A stretch of 64,000 nucleotides of DNA from Hofstenia miamia (GCA_900660155.1 CABFPE010000249.1:1-64000), one strand, 5' to 3'. Shown: positions 22,336-35,717, numbered from the stretch's first letter. The notes: generated by a model not told the origin, from the sequence alone. Numbers and translations: made by a program.

Positions 22336-23425
22336 GGTGAAAATTTGAAATTTTGTATGTCTGACCCTCTCAAAAGGTTTTATTTTAACAGAAACTCCTC
22401 TATTCAAACTTTTGATAATCAATTATATTTTTTAAGGTGGCGCAATGCTGTGAAAGTTGGCCTAACAAGGCCGAATACATGCCATAGGAAATAATGCATA
22501 AATACAATATTGACAAAAACAGAGTAGTTTTTTTACATTTCTGGCTTTTCTTTGCAATCTTTAAGGCATACTGCGAGTTATTCTTTATTATTGAACAATA
22601 CAACTACTTAATTTGCTGTATCAAACACAGCTGCTAATGAGCCCATAACTGTTTGAACGATTTTGAAGTTTTCACTTTCATTCTTCTGGATAGGCTTTAA
22701 GAAAATTATCAAATGCATTCAGCTTCAAAGCTTCTATCGCTGCTGTCTGTGAAAAAACAGACACTTTGCCTCATTTTTGGTCCAATCCGCCTGAGTTCAT
22801 TTCATCTTTTCCAATATCTTTTGAAACTTTTAGAATTATGATCATTGTGCAGCCAAATTTCAGTCAGAATACAGCAAACTCATAATAAATCAGTTCCTTT
22901 GAAAGATAAAACAAATTGACTAAAGTCTTACATAATCTAGTCAATTAGATTTGACATTGAGGATAAGAAAAACAAATGAAGTAGTTTCGAGTCTGTGTCT
23001 AGCTGCCTGGGCAGCAGGTAGCATTAAGAATTAAACCTTAATATCAAACTGAGATCAAAATAGCGAAATTTAGGATCTGTATTTGGATTTCAGCATCCAT
23101 TATGATTGATACATTAGGTAGGCCAAGTGTTCTAAGCTTTTGGCATGAGATGATTCACCCCCAACAATCAACTTCTGATGATGATTTTGCTTGTGTTCTG
23201 CTGTTCACCACATTGAAATGCGAAATATCCCAGACAAATTAAACCTCTTCTAAGACACTGTTTCCCTTGATTACTGATCTTTAAGTCAATTACAAGAATA
23301 GATTCTCAAATTTCCTGATTGCTTCCTGGCTGGGATTAGTTGGAATTCCAACAAATGACCAAAAAATGTCTATTTCAGAAATTAAAGCTATTAGAATTTT
23401 TTTTTGCAAACCTTTGTGATACTAT
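22336..23425. other. Intergenic, no feature recognised
   Basis: No supported gene or repeat. The last four bases (CTAT, 23,422-23,425) are one half of the LTR element's target duplication. Confidence 0.4.
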
Positions 23426-24379
23426 TGTAGAATCGGTGGCTGGGAACTATAACAGCATTACCAAAAAGAAACTAGTTGACTCTGCAAGAAGGTTACAATT
23501 GAGGCCTACATAGAGCAGCCACAATTCCAACAAAATAAATAAGAGATCATAATAACTGGCATTGGTAATTCATCCCCTGTAACTTGTAATCAGGATGACC
23601 AATTCATACGGCGTCCAGCCAGAGTGCTACCTGAGGGGAAGGCAGCTTGTGATTAGAGGGTGTGGTGCTTACTTGTCTCAACATTTAATTTCTATCTTAG
23701 TGCAAAGTAGGAGTCTCAAAGTGGGTCTTATTTCTCAGCTAACTATGAAATAGCGCATAACTGCTGCACATTCACATTCACCAAAGGCATAATTTAATCT
23801 CTGTGTCAATTATTATAAGTGCATTAATGACAAGAACGAAAGGTTTATTATTTCCCTATACCTAGTCATAACTTAATATGAACCACGATTTAGGCTGCAA
23901 ACCATCCAGCATTATGCATCACACTGGTGCCAGGTTAGCAGGACTCCCAAATAGTCACCATGACTTAAGCAATCATTATGTTACAGATAATTTGAATAAC
24001 CAAATTAAAAGTAGACATCAAAGGAAAAGGAACACATTTCAGTTAAACAAGACTTGATTCTAATTCATTCTTTCCAAGGGCAGCGCCCAAGCAAAAAAAC
24101 GATTTATACAATAGTTCCCTATCTATACAAAGCATTAAACATTACCTGCTAATTGTTTACAACTTTAGATCATGCGATCATTCTCTCGCAAATTCAAATG
24201 AGCAAGCAGAACAACACGTCATAATACATTGACGGGACAAAGTAACTGCATCAAAAAATTAACCTTGAAATTGCGAGGTGACGTCAAAGGTGATTTAGGA
24301 AATACGAAAATATGAAATTACAAATTGAGAATTAATAAAATTCTAGAGAAATATTCAAATGTCCCTGAGTGACTCTACA
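23426..24379 (-). repeat. 3' LTR of the Gypsy-type element
   Basis: Runs from TGTAGAATCGGTGGCTGG to GACTCTACA on the plus strand; about 954 bp. It has roughly 55 bases near 23,800 that the other LTR lacks. Confidence 0.93.
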
Positions 24380-24390
24380 CGCCCCCCCTT
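24380..24390 (-). other. Polypurine tract of the LTR element
   Basis: On the minus strand this reads AAGGGGGGGCG directly against the 3' LTR, the expected site for plus-strand priming. It fixes the element's orientation. Confidence 0.85.
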
Positions 24391-27300
24391 ACTCAGTTTA
24401 ATTCTGCGGCAACAACTGGAGTGGTGGCCTGGAGACAACAGCTTGAGTCGCTTTGACTAATTCAGCAGTGAGAGGTTCATCCCAGTTCTGGAGCTCGGCA
24501 TACTGCAGAGTGCGCTTTAATTGCATCAGGACCTCTTGTGGGGTAACAACTTTGTCTTGGCGTTGGAAAAATCGTAGTGTGAGGAGCCTAAGGCTCACAG
24601 GGCAACTTCTGCATAGATTGTTTAGCCTGCAAGTAAAGGTATTGTGGAAGCACTGGTAGAGGCGGAGCCCTTTTAGTGGGACCAGTAGTGTCATCAGGGC
24701 ATCAGTGTCTGACATATGAGTGTCCTTTGCATTGATTGTAGTCTCAGGATAAAAATGTTCAAAAACTTCTCATAACAACCCCATGTGGGTGGCATGGTCA
24801 ACGAACAAAGAGCAGTACTCCTGAACTTGTTGGAGGGTCATCTCCTCAGGATCAGACACATCAGCTTGCAACATGGTTATAATTTCAATGCATTTGGTTA
24901 CGTCATAACAGGTTGTTAGTCCATAACAGGTCGCCAGCAGCTTGAAAGAGTACCAGAACTTGAGGGTTCAACTCAGCAATCTTGCTGTGTATTTTCTCTA
25001 ACTGTTCATGGACGGGGAGTCCCTTGACAAAAATATCACGGATGGTTAGTTTTCCATCTAAGAATACTCACTCTTGATTATCACCCTCAATGGGCTGGTT
25101 GCAAACTGCTTTGTATTCATCAGTTTGACTAAGGCGTTTCATGTCTTTTGCTGAGCAAACAAAGTTCAGTTTGTCAGGGAGGTGGACCACGACCTTCTTC
25201 TTCCCTTTCTTTACCTTCCACTTTGGCAAGATGAGAGGTGTTTCAATGCAAGGCGGTGGTATGCACAATAGATTGTGCTTTTCAACTTTCTTCTCCAGGT
25301 TTGCAAAGTCGAGCTCTCCTCAAAAGCAAGATGTGCCAATGGTGACGGGGTAGTTTATGCACACCTCCATAAGAGTGTCCCAAAACTTCCCTCTTAGGCC
25401 ATGGGAACGTAGTTTGTCAATCTGGGCAGTAGTTATCCTCAGTTGAGCTGTGGTGCATTCCACATCCAGAGCTACATACCACCCTGGTGATAGCAGAAGC
25501 ATGAGCTCTTCTTTCGAAAACATCTCTGTTAGACACCATTTCATCATGCTCAAGGTGTCATTGTCCTTGGACTCTATGAGCAGGCGCTCTTGAATAGCCA
25601 GATCTCCTGCGAATTCCTCTGGGTGGTGTTTGATGGTGAGGATGTGCTCCTCCTTGGTGATGGACCACTGTGGCGTGAGTTTCAGTGGTGACAGGGGGCC
25701 TCCAAATTTCTTCCATTCTCACAGAAGAACTGTTCTGGTGTTTTCATCACTTGTTCTAGAATTGTAATCGGAATGATACTATCACCCCTCTTGATCTTTC
25801 TGGCAGTCTTGATAAAGCAATTGTAACTACACTCAGGGTAGGTGAGTCTTTCACGATCAAAGAGGACTTCAGACTTCTCTGTCACGCCATTAGCTTCCAG
25901 CAATTCTTGGAAACAGGTGGTAGATGCTGGGAGATGCTTGATCATCCTTTGTGTAGGGAGCGGACCATCCTGCAGGCTGAGGATCGTGAACTTGGTGTCG
26001 GCAGTCGCATCCCACATAAACTTCCTTAGGGTATCTGAAAAAATGTTGATATCTGACGGACAGATCCCTAGATGCAGGCTGATCATCATAATCGACATTC
26101 TTCCTGTTATGCTGCTCACCCCCGCCAGTTGGGCATAATGCTTTTCAAATTGCTCCATTGGCTGCTTTGAATTGCCAGGTGACAACAGTAACAGACAGTG
26201 GTGGAGTAGCCAGTTCTTTGCTCTCCATGGTAGTGAGCAAACTGCGATTTTGTGTGGCGACTTCTTGGCTAATGTAATCCTCATGGTGGCATCCATTGGC
26301 AGCACAAGTGTGTGAGTCTTTGTCAGAAAGATGGCCAAGACCCAGATGGCTCCTCTCTCTAGGAATTCTGGCATGTTGCGCTCAGAAAATAGCTGTTCTT
26401 TGTAATTCTTCTGGTCCTGAGAGCAGCGAATTTCTCCTAAGACTCATTCCACTGATGGTTGATACTTGCCCAATGGACTCTTTATGTCTAGGACAGGCCA
26501 CTCGTTTTCTGGGCTTTTATCAGCTTTAAGATCCTTCCATATTTTGTTGATCTCTTGTAGCATGTTGGCACTCTGCGCAAAGTCAAAACTGGCTTGCAAA
26601 TCCGTGATCCAGGTTAACAGGCAGCTATGTGGATCGATCACTTCTAGTGTCTGCGCCTGGAGAGCAGTGTCTATTATCAATCTCTGATCAACAGCAAGTC
26701 AGTGTGTCGGAATCCGCTTGCACAGTAACAAGTCCATATAAATCAGCTTGGTCACTGAAGGTGAACTAGTCTGGAACATCAACACAGGTTGATAGGCCTT
26801 AGGGTAAATGATAAAGAAGTTTTCCATGCGGAGAATGGAGACTTTTGATGGGATCCGGGATTTCATTCTCAAGCTCAGCATGAAGCACCATTACGAGCCT
26901 AACTCTTTCTGTTTTAGCCAAATGGTAGGCAATCTCGTTGCTCTCCATAGCATTTGGCTTCTCAATTTCCTTTGGTCTCAGAAAGTAGATAAGCAGCAAA
27001 CTGGGGAAATTGATGTTGACACACTCAAACCTTTCTATCCCTCTCCAATTACTGATAAATCTGCTGAGGACCAGGAGGGTGAGATCATCATCAAACAATA
27101 TGTGCACTGTACTTCTCCAGTAATTTCTGCCTAAGCCAGCAAGCATGTGGGTGTTGTAGAAAATTATAGCGTTAACTGGTGGTCTCTTCTCACCATCCAT
27201 GACAAATGGGACAATATCTATAGAGCATGTGAGCATCTTATAATTGTAAGCTCGCCAGATCTGATGTTGAGTTTCTTCCAAAATGTTGTCTCTAACAAAG

Positions 27301-28100
27301 TTAGTGGCGCGCCTAGTGGCTATGAAGTAAGGGTGAATGGTCTCATTACATATTCTTGACATCTTCTTCTTATTCTCTTCAAACTTTTGTGAGTGAATGG
27401 TGGAAGAGGCCAAGGTAGAATCAAAAGAGGTTGAAGGGGCTATTGAGTAACTATGTGGGGGTTGATTTACATTTGTTATATCACTAAACGGTACACTAGC
27501 AACAGAGTCTCTACGCGACTCATCCCATGCATGTGGAGATACCCATCTCCCCACATAGTAGCGAGACTGGGTCACAAGCAAGCTATTGGTTTTCCAAACC
27601 GTTGAGGCTATGCATCACCCTGACGAGGTCAGAATCTGCTCAGCATTCTCAAGGCATACTCATTTTGGATCACCTGCTTCTTCAGGCAGGGATACGCATC
27701 TCCCACGCCTAGTTGAAGCATCTGAATCCTCACTGATGTTAATCCTCCGGCATGCTTGGCGACGTCGCGGTGGAGATGGCGGGCCTTGCTTCTTTCTGCT
27801 CTGACTGGGTATCATCTCTAAACAGAATATTAAGGTTAAGGTCCCAACTATGGGGATCTGACAAAGTTATCTCTCTAGCCTGTCATTGGGGCAGTACTTG
27901 GTTATTATTTAGTTCTGTGTCAGTGACACTAGTATCCTAAAAATCAGAGTCAGTAAAATCCTCTTCAGGATATTCATTTAAATTATCATAGGTTTCGTAT
28001 ACATCAATACCATTATCTACAAGTGTAAATTCACTGTTCTCATGTATGTCTTTGATGGCTCATTTGAGCTGTTGGAAATGAACCACCTTCCCATTACTAA
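24391..28100 (-). mobile_element. Unrecognised 3' region of the LTR element
   Basis: About 3.7 kb between integrase and polypurine tract. Minus-strand frames of 260 codons (26,799-27,581) and 230 codons (25,682-26,374) have the same base composition as pol and look protein-like. I see no clear signal peptide, membrane anchor or furin-type site, so I do not call it an envelope; it may be an acquired extra ORF. Recorded as part of the fossil. Confidence 0.55.
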
Positions 28101-28167
28101 GCATATACTTATTGTGATCTAGTACCTTCTTGATCATAAAAGGCCCATGCCAGTTTGTAACCAGCTT

Positions 28168-29052
28168 TCACACCTGGTTTTGATCCGTAATGGGGCGTGG
28201 AAAATAGGCAAACACCTTATCGCCTTGCTGGTGTGGTTCACCATACAGTTTGCAGTTGGAATTCCTTTTCTGCCTGATGGCCAAATGACCTCCATTGTGG
28301 CAGTTAGTTAAGTGGACGTGGTATAGCTCGCGCATCAGCTGTGCCACATATGAGTTTACACTGGCATTGGGGTATTTTGGGAACATAATTGATAAAAGTG
28401 TTAGGGATTCCCTACCAAACATAGACTTAAATGGACTTACTTGAGTAGTCGCATGAATGGAGGTGTTATAGAAAAACTCAATGGCTTCAACTATGTGTCT
28501 CCACTGGCTTCTTGCTGCTCAGGCTAAAGCTACTCACAACAACTTAATTAACGTTTGGTTAAGATGCTCTACCAACCCATTGGATTGAGGATGGTAGGCC
28601 AAGGTGAACTCATGTATAATTTCCATTTCACGGCTCAGGGCCATCATATAATTGTTTTCGAACTGTGGGCCTTTGTCAGAGACCAGCCTCTCCATGGGCC
28701 CAAATTTGAGGATCCATTCTTTCATGATCTCCTCAGCTATCTGCTTGGCCATGGTGTTCTTGAGCAGGATCACACACGCATATTTGCTTAAGTGGTCAAC
28801 CATAACCAGGAGGTAGTGGTATCCCTCATTATTGTGAGACAGTTTCTCCAAATCCATATGGACGACTTCATTCAGCCTCTCAGTGGTCTGGCTTTTGAGC
28901 ACTGCACATTGTTCAGGAAAATGACTTGCATTCTGTAAGAGGCATTGTTCACACTTGCTGATCACATCAATCACTGCAGCACGAATCCTGATGGTCACAT
29001 AGCTTGGAATGTCACAGGGGCGTTGCACAAACCAAAAGCCATGTAGCACCAC
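28168..29052 (-). mobile_element. Integrase region of the LTR element (fossil)
   Basis: A zinc-finger remnant (CEQCLLQNASHFP) is followed by the DDE core: VVHMDLEKLS, LVSDKGPQFEN and YHPQSNGLVEHLNQTL. A C-terminal stretch with HLTNCHNGGH and QQGDKVFAYFPR resembles the GPY/F-type tail region of Gypsy integrases. Confidence 0.88.
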
Positions 29053-29925
29053 TCATACAGACCATAGGGCGTTATAAAAGCAGTCTTTGGAATATCGGTA
29101 GCCTTCATAGGTACCTGCCAATAGGCTTTACATAGATCAAGACACAAAAAGAGCTGGAACTTGCTAGCACCATAGAGCAGGTCCTCTATCCTAGGCAGAG
29201 GATAAACATCCTTGATTGTAATGTCATTTAGTTTGCAAAAAATCGACACAAAGACAGTACTTGTCTCCCTGCTTTATGAAAACAGTAGGCACCACATAAG
29301 GGCTATTACTAGCCTGGATGATACCAGTCTCTAGGAGGTTGCTTAACACGTCTTTGTATGCGTCACTAAGGCTTTCAGGGATCCGCCGCACCAGCAGACT
29401 TATTGGCTTGTTAGTTGTAGTGTCGATTGCATGTTCTTCACCAACAGCTTTGCCTATGCTGATCATTCCATAGTTGAATACTTCGTTCTTCCACCAAAGT
29501 AGCGATCTTAAAGCTTCACAGTCCTCCTCACTGAGGTGCAGATGAGTCTCCTCAGTTACTTCAGGGATCTTCATGGGGTCCGGAGGTTCCTCTAGATCAT
29601 GTATGGTGGTGCAAATGGGTATGCAGTTGGCAGGCACAGCAGTCAGCTTGACAGGCACAGCCATGAGTGTAAACTTGTTAGCATCAATTTGAACTGGAGA
29701 ACAAGAGCTGTTAAGTATAGTGACGTACGATTTACCATGTTTGACGTGGCACAGGTCAGGCGACAGTTTAATGCCTCTCGGGCAGTTTCCTTTGGGTCCA
29801 AACACCATAACATCTCCGTCATATACTGTACAAGAAGAGACGGGGACGTGAGTCCAGTGGCGGCCTTCGACAATCATTGACTCAGTTAAATTGAAAAAGA
29901 GCTCTTTATCCGGGACTGTTGTCAA
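28995..29925 (-). mobile_element. Reverse-transcriptase region of the LTR element (fossil)
   Basis: Recognisable Gypsy-type RT blocks include GIIQASNSPYVVPTVFIKQG, YPLPRIEDLL, FLCLDLCKAYWQVPM and YGLYEWCYMAFGLCNAPVTF, in family order. Confidence 0.88.
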
Positions 29926-29943
29926 CCAGGTAGCTTCGTCATC

Positions 29944-30243
29944 TTATATTGAAACCATTTTATTTCCTAAATCGATTACGCATGAGTTGTGTTTGAGGAA
30001 GTTGCTCCCCAAAATGATGTCATATGGGAGCAGGTGGTCGGAAGTGTCCACAACTACCAGATCGACCTGGAACAGCTTGCTATGAACATACATATCAACA
30101 TCCTTTACCTTGCCTCTTAGGGAGATTGGGTTTCCTGAGGCGTCAATCAAATTGTGTACAGACGGATTGAGAGTGTTCCTGCTCATGCATAGGGCAGAGC
30201 AACACACATCACTAATAATTGAGGCAGCAGCTCCAGCATCCAC
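29944..30243 (-). mobile_element. Protease region of the LTR element (fossil)
   Basis: Begins MDAGAAASIISD, the retropepsin active-site type (D-S/T/A-G-A), followed by a flap-like stretch and DIILGSNFL, which matches the second conserved retropepsin block (ILG). Confidence 0.8.
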
Positions 30244-30358
30244 ATTAGCGTTTACTTGACTCCGATTGATAATGACGGGAATTACATTGTTTCACATGAG
30301 GTGGGTAATCACTAAGATCTCCTGCGCTCATTTGCTGGGAGGCGACGCTCCCTCTAGT

Positions 30359-31782
30359 TTAACAACTTGGAAGAAGCTTGCTGCCAAGCATGGCAGCTTC
30401 ATCATTGATCATGAATCCATCCCCATCTTTGACAATTTGGATGGCAGCAGTACATGCGCATCTTAAATGGCCTACCTGTCCACAACAATAGCACCTAGTG
30501 TGTGGATCGACCTTTTTCTTTACTAGCAATGGGCCTCCCTTGACTGGGGGTTTGCTGATGCCAGAGGCAGATTTCAACTCAGCGACGTCCTTATCAATTC
30601 AATTAGTGTTATGCATAAGGTAAACAATACTGATCGCCTTTCTAATGATGGTATGCAGGTTGTCCTCTGGATCACACTTGAGCTCCAAGCAGGAGCAAAG
30701 AGCTGGTGAAAACCCACAGTAGATATAAGTAAACAGGTCATGACGCGAATACTCCAGTGACAGACTACTTAGGCGGAAAAGCCTCTTGACTTGGGTTATA
30801 TAATTCCTTACATCATTGCTTTTCTAAAAAGACATATTGCAGAGAAGGGTTTTGTATTGGTGCTTTATATGGGGCGCCTTATAATGATCCTCAAAATATC
30901 CAACCAACAATTCGTAGCTTGATTTTGTTGTTCTGTCCAGCATCATATACTGGTTGTAAGCCAGTCCACTGAGATACAAGGGGAACTGCGATATGGCGTC
31001 ATCTTGAGTCTTCTGGTACTGACACATTGTCAGTTCAAACAAGAAGAACTATTCTTCGAACGTTTGGGAGATGGCATTGATTTGTCCAGTGAATTTTGGT
31101 AACACAGAGTGCTTGTTAAAGCATTTGGTACCTCTTTGAGGCTCAGCAGGAAGAACAGAGTTGGTGAAAGGTGGTGGGCCACGCATTGTAGACCTGTGAG
31201 GCGCGCCAGATGGAGGGCTTCCATTGGCAATGTGCTCGGAAGCAGTGGGCACAACATAAGTGTGAACAGGAAACGGAAGAGCTGACCATGACTCCATGGA
31301 TAGAGAGGGGGTTGTGAGGGTAGGCAACATCGACACAAACATAATTGCGGATTGCGTGAATGTAGGCGTGCAGCTAGTAGTGGCAGCCTGTTGGGATCTA
31401 GGAGGAATCACTTTTCCGGGAGGGGCTAGTACCCATTGTTCGCGGTGTGCGTCCAACATGCAATCAAAACGACTCATGAGTTGCTCGCCAAAATCTTCAA
31501 GTGCAGCAGTGGTGACTTAGTCATCCCAGCTAAGAGGCGGGGAGTTGGCTTCAGTGCAGACGTGAGCTGACTGATTTGTAGTTGCAGAGACAGAATTGAG
31601 TCAAGTAACTTCTGCTCAACTCTTTGGAACTCGACATGCTGAGTGTTGAGCTCAGCTTGGAGGGCCTTGATGCGTCGCTCTCCTTCAACTCGTAGTGCAA
31701 CTTGCTGTGACAGCAAATCTTGTTGGTGTTCAATCTCGAGAGTTTTGTGATCAAGATGGGGAGTAGGATCTGGAGTTATCAA
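30359..31782 (-). mobile_element. gag-like zone of the LTR element (fossil)
   Basis: Holds a CCHC zinc knuckle (CYCCGQVGHLRCAC, near 30,490), typical of nucleocapsid, preceded by Gag-like stretches such as QFPLYLSGLAYNQYMML and, towards the 5' side, a coiled-coil-like run rich in Gln and Glu. Confidence 0.8.
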
Positions 31783-32433
31783 AAAAGCGGAATTGGCGGG
31801 GCATTCTGAGTGTTCAGCACTCAGTGATTCAGTAAATGAGGCAGTGGATCTGGTGAAGTTGGGCGAAACAAACTAATTAGTGATCCAATGGTGCAAGAGA
31901 TGGCGTCCAGGCCGTCAGTGCTTGCACAGGGGACGCCCTCTAAGGGAGATCCAAAAGGAGAACAAATAACAGTATGGGTGGAATCCATTCACTATAAGTA
32001 CAAGACAAGGGGAAAACAAAAACGAGAATATTACTCTTCTAAGAGAAAGAATACGGTAACAATAAAAACGAGAATATAACTTTTTGTAGAAACAACCAAA
32101 TTTCCTTGACAGTTGGGAGCCTGCCAACTAAGCAACCAATCGATAACGTAGCTAAGCAGTGAGCAAAAATCGTGGGATAGGTTCCATCACCAAAGGTTCA
32201 GTGACAATGTTCTGGCATGCATGGAATGGAGACAAGAGAAGTAAACCACACAAACAATCACAAGGGAAGAGGTAACACCCTCATAGCATCAAGACGCTTA
32301 CCACGTGAATTAACATGAGTGCACAAGTTATCCATCTGTGGTAGTGGAACTAGATTCGCACACAAAAAGAATACGACTGAACCATAATTAGAAAAAACAG
32401 CAGCAGCAGTCCGGAAGCACGTCAGGCTCACCA

Positions 32434-33332
32434 TGTAGAATCGGTGGCTGGGGACTATAACGGCATTACCAAAAAGAAACTAGTTGACTCTGCAAGAAGG
32501 TTACAATTGAGGCCTACATAGAGCAGCCACGATTCCAACAAAATAAATAACAAGAGATTGTAATAACTGGCAACGGTAATTCATCCATTGTAACTTGTAA
32601 CCAGGATGACAAATTCATACGGCGTCCAGCTGGAGTGCTACCTGAGGGGAAGGCAGCTTGTGATTAGAGGGTGCGGTGCTTACTTGTCTCAACATTTAAT
32701 TTCTAGCTCAGTGCAAAGTAGGAGTCTCGAAGTGGGTCTTATTTCTCAGCTAACTATTAAATAGCGCATAACTGCTGCTCATTCATGTTTGCCAATGGCA
32801 TAATTTAATCTCTTCCTAGTCGTAACTTAATACAAACCACGATTTAGGCTGCAAACCATCCAGTGTTACGCATCACACTGGTGCCAGGTTAGCAGGACTC
32901 CCAAATAGTTGCCGTGACTTAAGCAATCATTATGTTACAGATAATTCGAATAACCAAATTAAAAGTAGACATTGAAGGAAAAAGAACACATTTCAGTTAA
33001 ACAAGACTTGATTCTAATTCAGTCTTTCCGAGGGCAGCACCCAAGCGAAAAAACGATTGCTACAATAGTTCCCTATTTATACAAAGCATTAATCATTACC
33101 TGCTAATTGTTTACAACTTTAGATCATGCGATCATTCTCTCGCAAATTCAAATGAGCAAGCAGAACAACACTTCATAATAAATTGAGGGGACAAAGTAAC
33201 TGCAACGAAAATTAACCTCGAAATAGCGAGGTGACGTCAAAGTTGACGTAGGAAATACGAAAATACGAAATTACAAATTGAGAATTAATAAAATTCTAGA
33301 GAAATATTCAAATGTCTCTGAGTGACTCTACA
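32434..33332 (-). repeat. 5' LTR of the Gypsy-type element
   Basis: Same borders as the other LTR; about 899 bp. It keeps more CpG dinucleotides than its partner. Confidence 0.93.
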
Positions 33333-33336
33333 CTAT

Positions 33337-35614
33337 ATGCAGAGAAAAAAATGATTGCTTCTCAAGAGGGCTCTCGCCACTTCGATTCGTTCTGATGGCG
33401 TAATTTGAATGGAGATTCATCATTTCGAATATTCTGTTCAGCTAAGATGTGACAACTATATCAATGCATCTGCATAAACAGCATTTAAGTATAAATTTAA
33501 TCAATTGAATTAATGCAAATTTTCAAAAATATTTGATAAACATGAATATATAGATTCAAAATGTCTGAATTCTGAATTGATGTAGAGTTAATCTTAACGC
33601 AGGCATCAATATATGTTTCTTCATTTAAAATTCACTGTCATTTGTATGCTAAGTGCTAATGAGATGTCTTAAAGTACCTTATATATAAATATATTTTTCG
33701 GTCCCGACAAACTATAAAAGGAAGCAAATTAACATACATGATTATAGCAAATTAGCAAAAAAATTTCTCAACGCACAACCCCTGCACCAACCTAAGCGAG
33801 TGCCATTTTTCATCCAGGGGTTCAGCATCAATGTCTAGTAATTTAGACCACGTTTTATATTCTATTTAATCCATATTTTTCATATTTAAGTTTGATCCAC
33901 TTGACCCACTACCCCAATAGAGGTATGCAACTTATTTTCACCACAGACCTTCTAAGATCCTTCTTCTATAAGGTACACTAGTTTCTTGCCAATATTTTAT
34001 TACTACAGTGGGTTCAGTTGCGAAAACTGATTACATAGGGGCGGCGCCTTCGCAGTTTTTTCATCTTAACATTATTTTTCAAATCTGACCCTCAACAATG
34101 ATGATTCAATAAATTTAATTGTATAAATATATCGATATTTATCAAAATATTGGCTATCTTAAATATATATTGCAACAAAATTCTTGCGAAATTTTTGATA
34201 AAATGAATTTTTTTCAGACCCCTGAAGCAGGCCTCCCTTAAAAAATTATTCCGTTTTAATTTTATATTCTCCCCAGATAACCTTTAGGAACAAGTAAGAA
34301 ATTATGAGCAAAAATTATTTTCAAGCAAAATTGAGGATAACAAACGACATGGGGCCGATTCAGCCCCTTCTGTGAGTTTAGGACTAATGTAACATCCTCT
34401 ACCATGCTTTGTCATCTGGTTTCTTTATTATACTGTTATAATTAGAACGATACATTAGCGGGTAGGGATTTACTATTCTGAAAATGCTTAACTTCTACAT
34501 TATTTAGTCCATTAACAGTAATTAATAGATGATTAATGAACACTATTAAGGTGACGAAGCTTCGCAACATCATTTCCAGTTGTTGGTAATTGGGCCTTCG
34601 CCCGAGGCGAATCTCCACATCCAGTTACAACCACTCTTCTACGTTCCAGTTGAATGAGTTCCACCTCTCAGTTCAGCGATGTAACTTATGTGTACCTTAT
34701 CCTAGCTCAGTGCTTACTCAAGACAGTACACAACTCGACTTAGTCTCTATTTGCAAAGTGTACTGTATACTTGCAACCTGAATTGTTACTAGCTGCTTAC
34801 TTAATATTGTATTAAGCCATTACCGAAATATATTGGCTTTATTAATTTAATTAAATATCTAGCAGCTTCCTACCCTACATGTAATAATCGATACATGCTC
34901 GGTCACATTATAGTCATTAATTTATATCTAAAACAATGTAAATATAAATTCCTAAGTTTGGCTTACTAGCCGTATCTCGAATTTGTTATCGTTAATACAT
35001 GTAAGAGAATGATCGATAGTCAGCTAAACGAAGATAAGAACTCCTAACCGTAGTCATAACATAAGTGCACTTTCGTGGATTGGCGCAAGGAACCTTGAAT
35101 CGTTCTCGTGATGGATCCTCGCCACTACTAAACACCAATCGCTTGACATTCTACTAAGTAATCAAACCGTAGTAGAAAATAAGTAAAAGAATCCCGAAGA
35201 AATTTTTTTATTAATTGTTTCAACGAAATTGAATCTATTTATAGTTAACTTGAAAAAGTAACTGTCGATTTCAAAATTTGAACTGTTCGTCTGTAAATAT
35301 GGCTAAAAATAATGGAAGTGAATTCGCCCCTTCGTTTTTGCCAAATTAGTAGGATCGAAAAATACTATTTCTTAATCAATTACACTGATATTTCGTGGTT
35401 GCATAATACAAACAAATTTAAGTTGATGATAAGTTTTATAATATATTTCTAATCACATTTTAAATTCGATCTTAAGTTTCTTTTACTGACTTTTTTTCTT
35501 AGTAGTTTAATTTGTTGGATGATGCTACACTAATATGCTTTGCAAATAGATATGCATTTTGTATATTAGTGAATATTTATATATGAAAAATAATAAGACA
35601 GAATCATGACTTAC
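33337..35614. other. Intergenic, locally less A+T-rich
   Basis: Contains GAAGCTTCGC, GCCTTCGCCCGAGGCGA and ATTGGCGCAAGG patches at 34,550-35,120 that look like decayed repeat or UTR sequence, but no supported gene and no paired repeat ends. Confidence 0.35.
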
Positions 35615-35717
35615 TGTGAGGATCCAATGGTAGTTCCTCAGCGGAGTTGACATTCGACCGGGCTGGGTAGGGCTGTGCCGGATTTTGGGCATAATGTTTT
35701 AATTGATGTGTGAAATA
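35615..35717 (-). CDS. Candidate internal exon, unknown protein
   Basis: 103 nt bounded by a good acceptor (CTTTTTCTCAAG) and a consensus donor (ACA|GTAAGT). The frame reads YFTHQLKHYAQNPAQPYPAR then SNVNSAEELPLDPH, with composition far from the A+T-rich surroundings. It is Pro/Gln/Tyr-rich, like a cytosolic tail or linker. I found neither neighbouring exon with certainty. Confidence 0.4.

Larger units (their letters stand above)
23426..33332 (-). mobile_element. Ty3/Gypsy-type LTR retrotransposon fossil, minus strand
   Basis: A 9.9-kb element with both LTRs, a 4-bp target duplication (CTAT at 23,422-23,425 and 33,333-33,336) and TG...CA termini. Reading on the minus strand the order is 5' LTR, primer-site-like TGG next to the LTR, gag-like zone, aspartic protease, reverse transcriptase, integrase, then about 3.7 kb of unrecognised sequence, a polypurine tract and the 3' LTR. 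Protease before RT and integrase after it is the Ty3/Gypsy order. It is broken, with roughly ten or more interruptions. The LTRs differ at about 6% of positions by eye, mostly transitions, so the insertion is not recent. Treated as a fossil. Confidence 0.92.

Noticed and set aside
24391-28100. Envelope gene of the LTR element
   Set aside because: Position fits, but I see no signal peptide, membrane anchor or cleavage motif; left as unrecognised.
25842-31520. Numerous plus-strand frames across the LTR element
   Set aside because: Shadows of the minus-strand gag/pol and 3' region; no plus-strand domain signatures.
34388-35180. Solo LTR starting TGTAACATCC
   Set aside because: No matching end with a target duplication could be found and no second copy is in the window.
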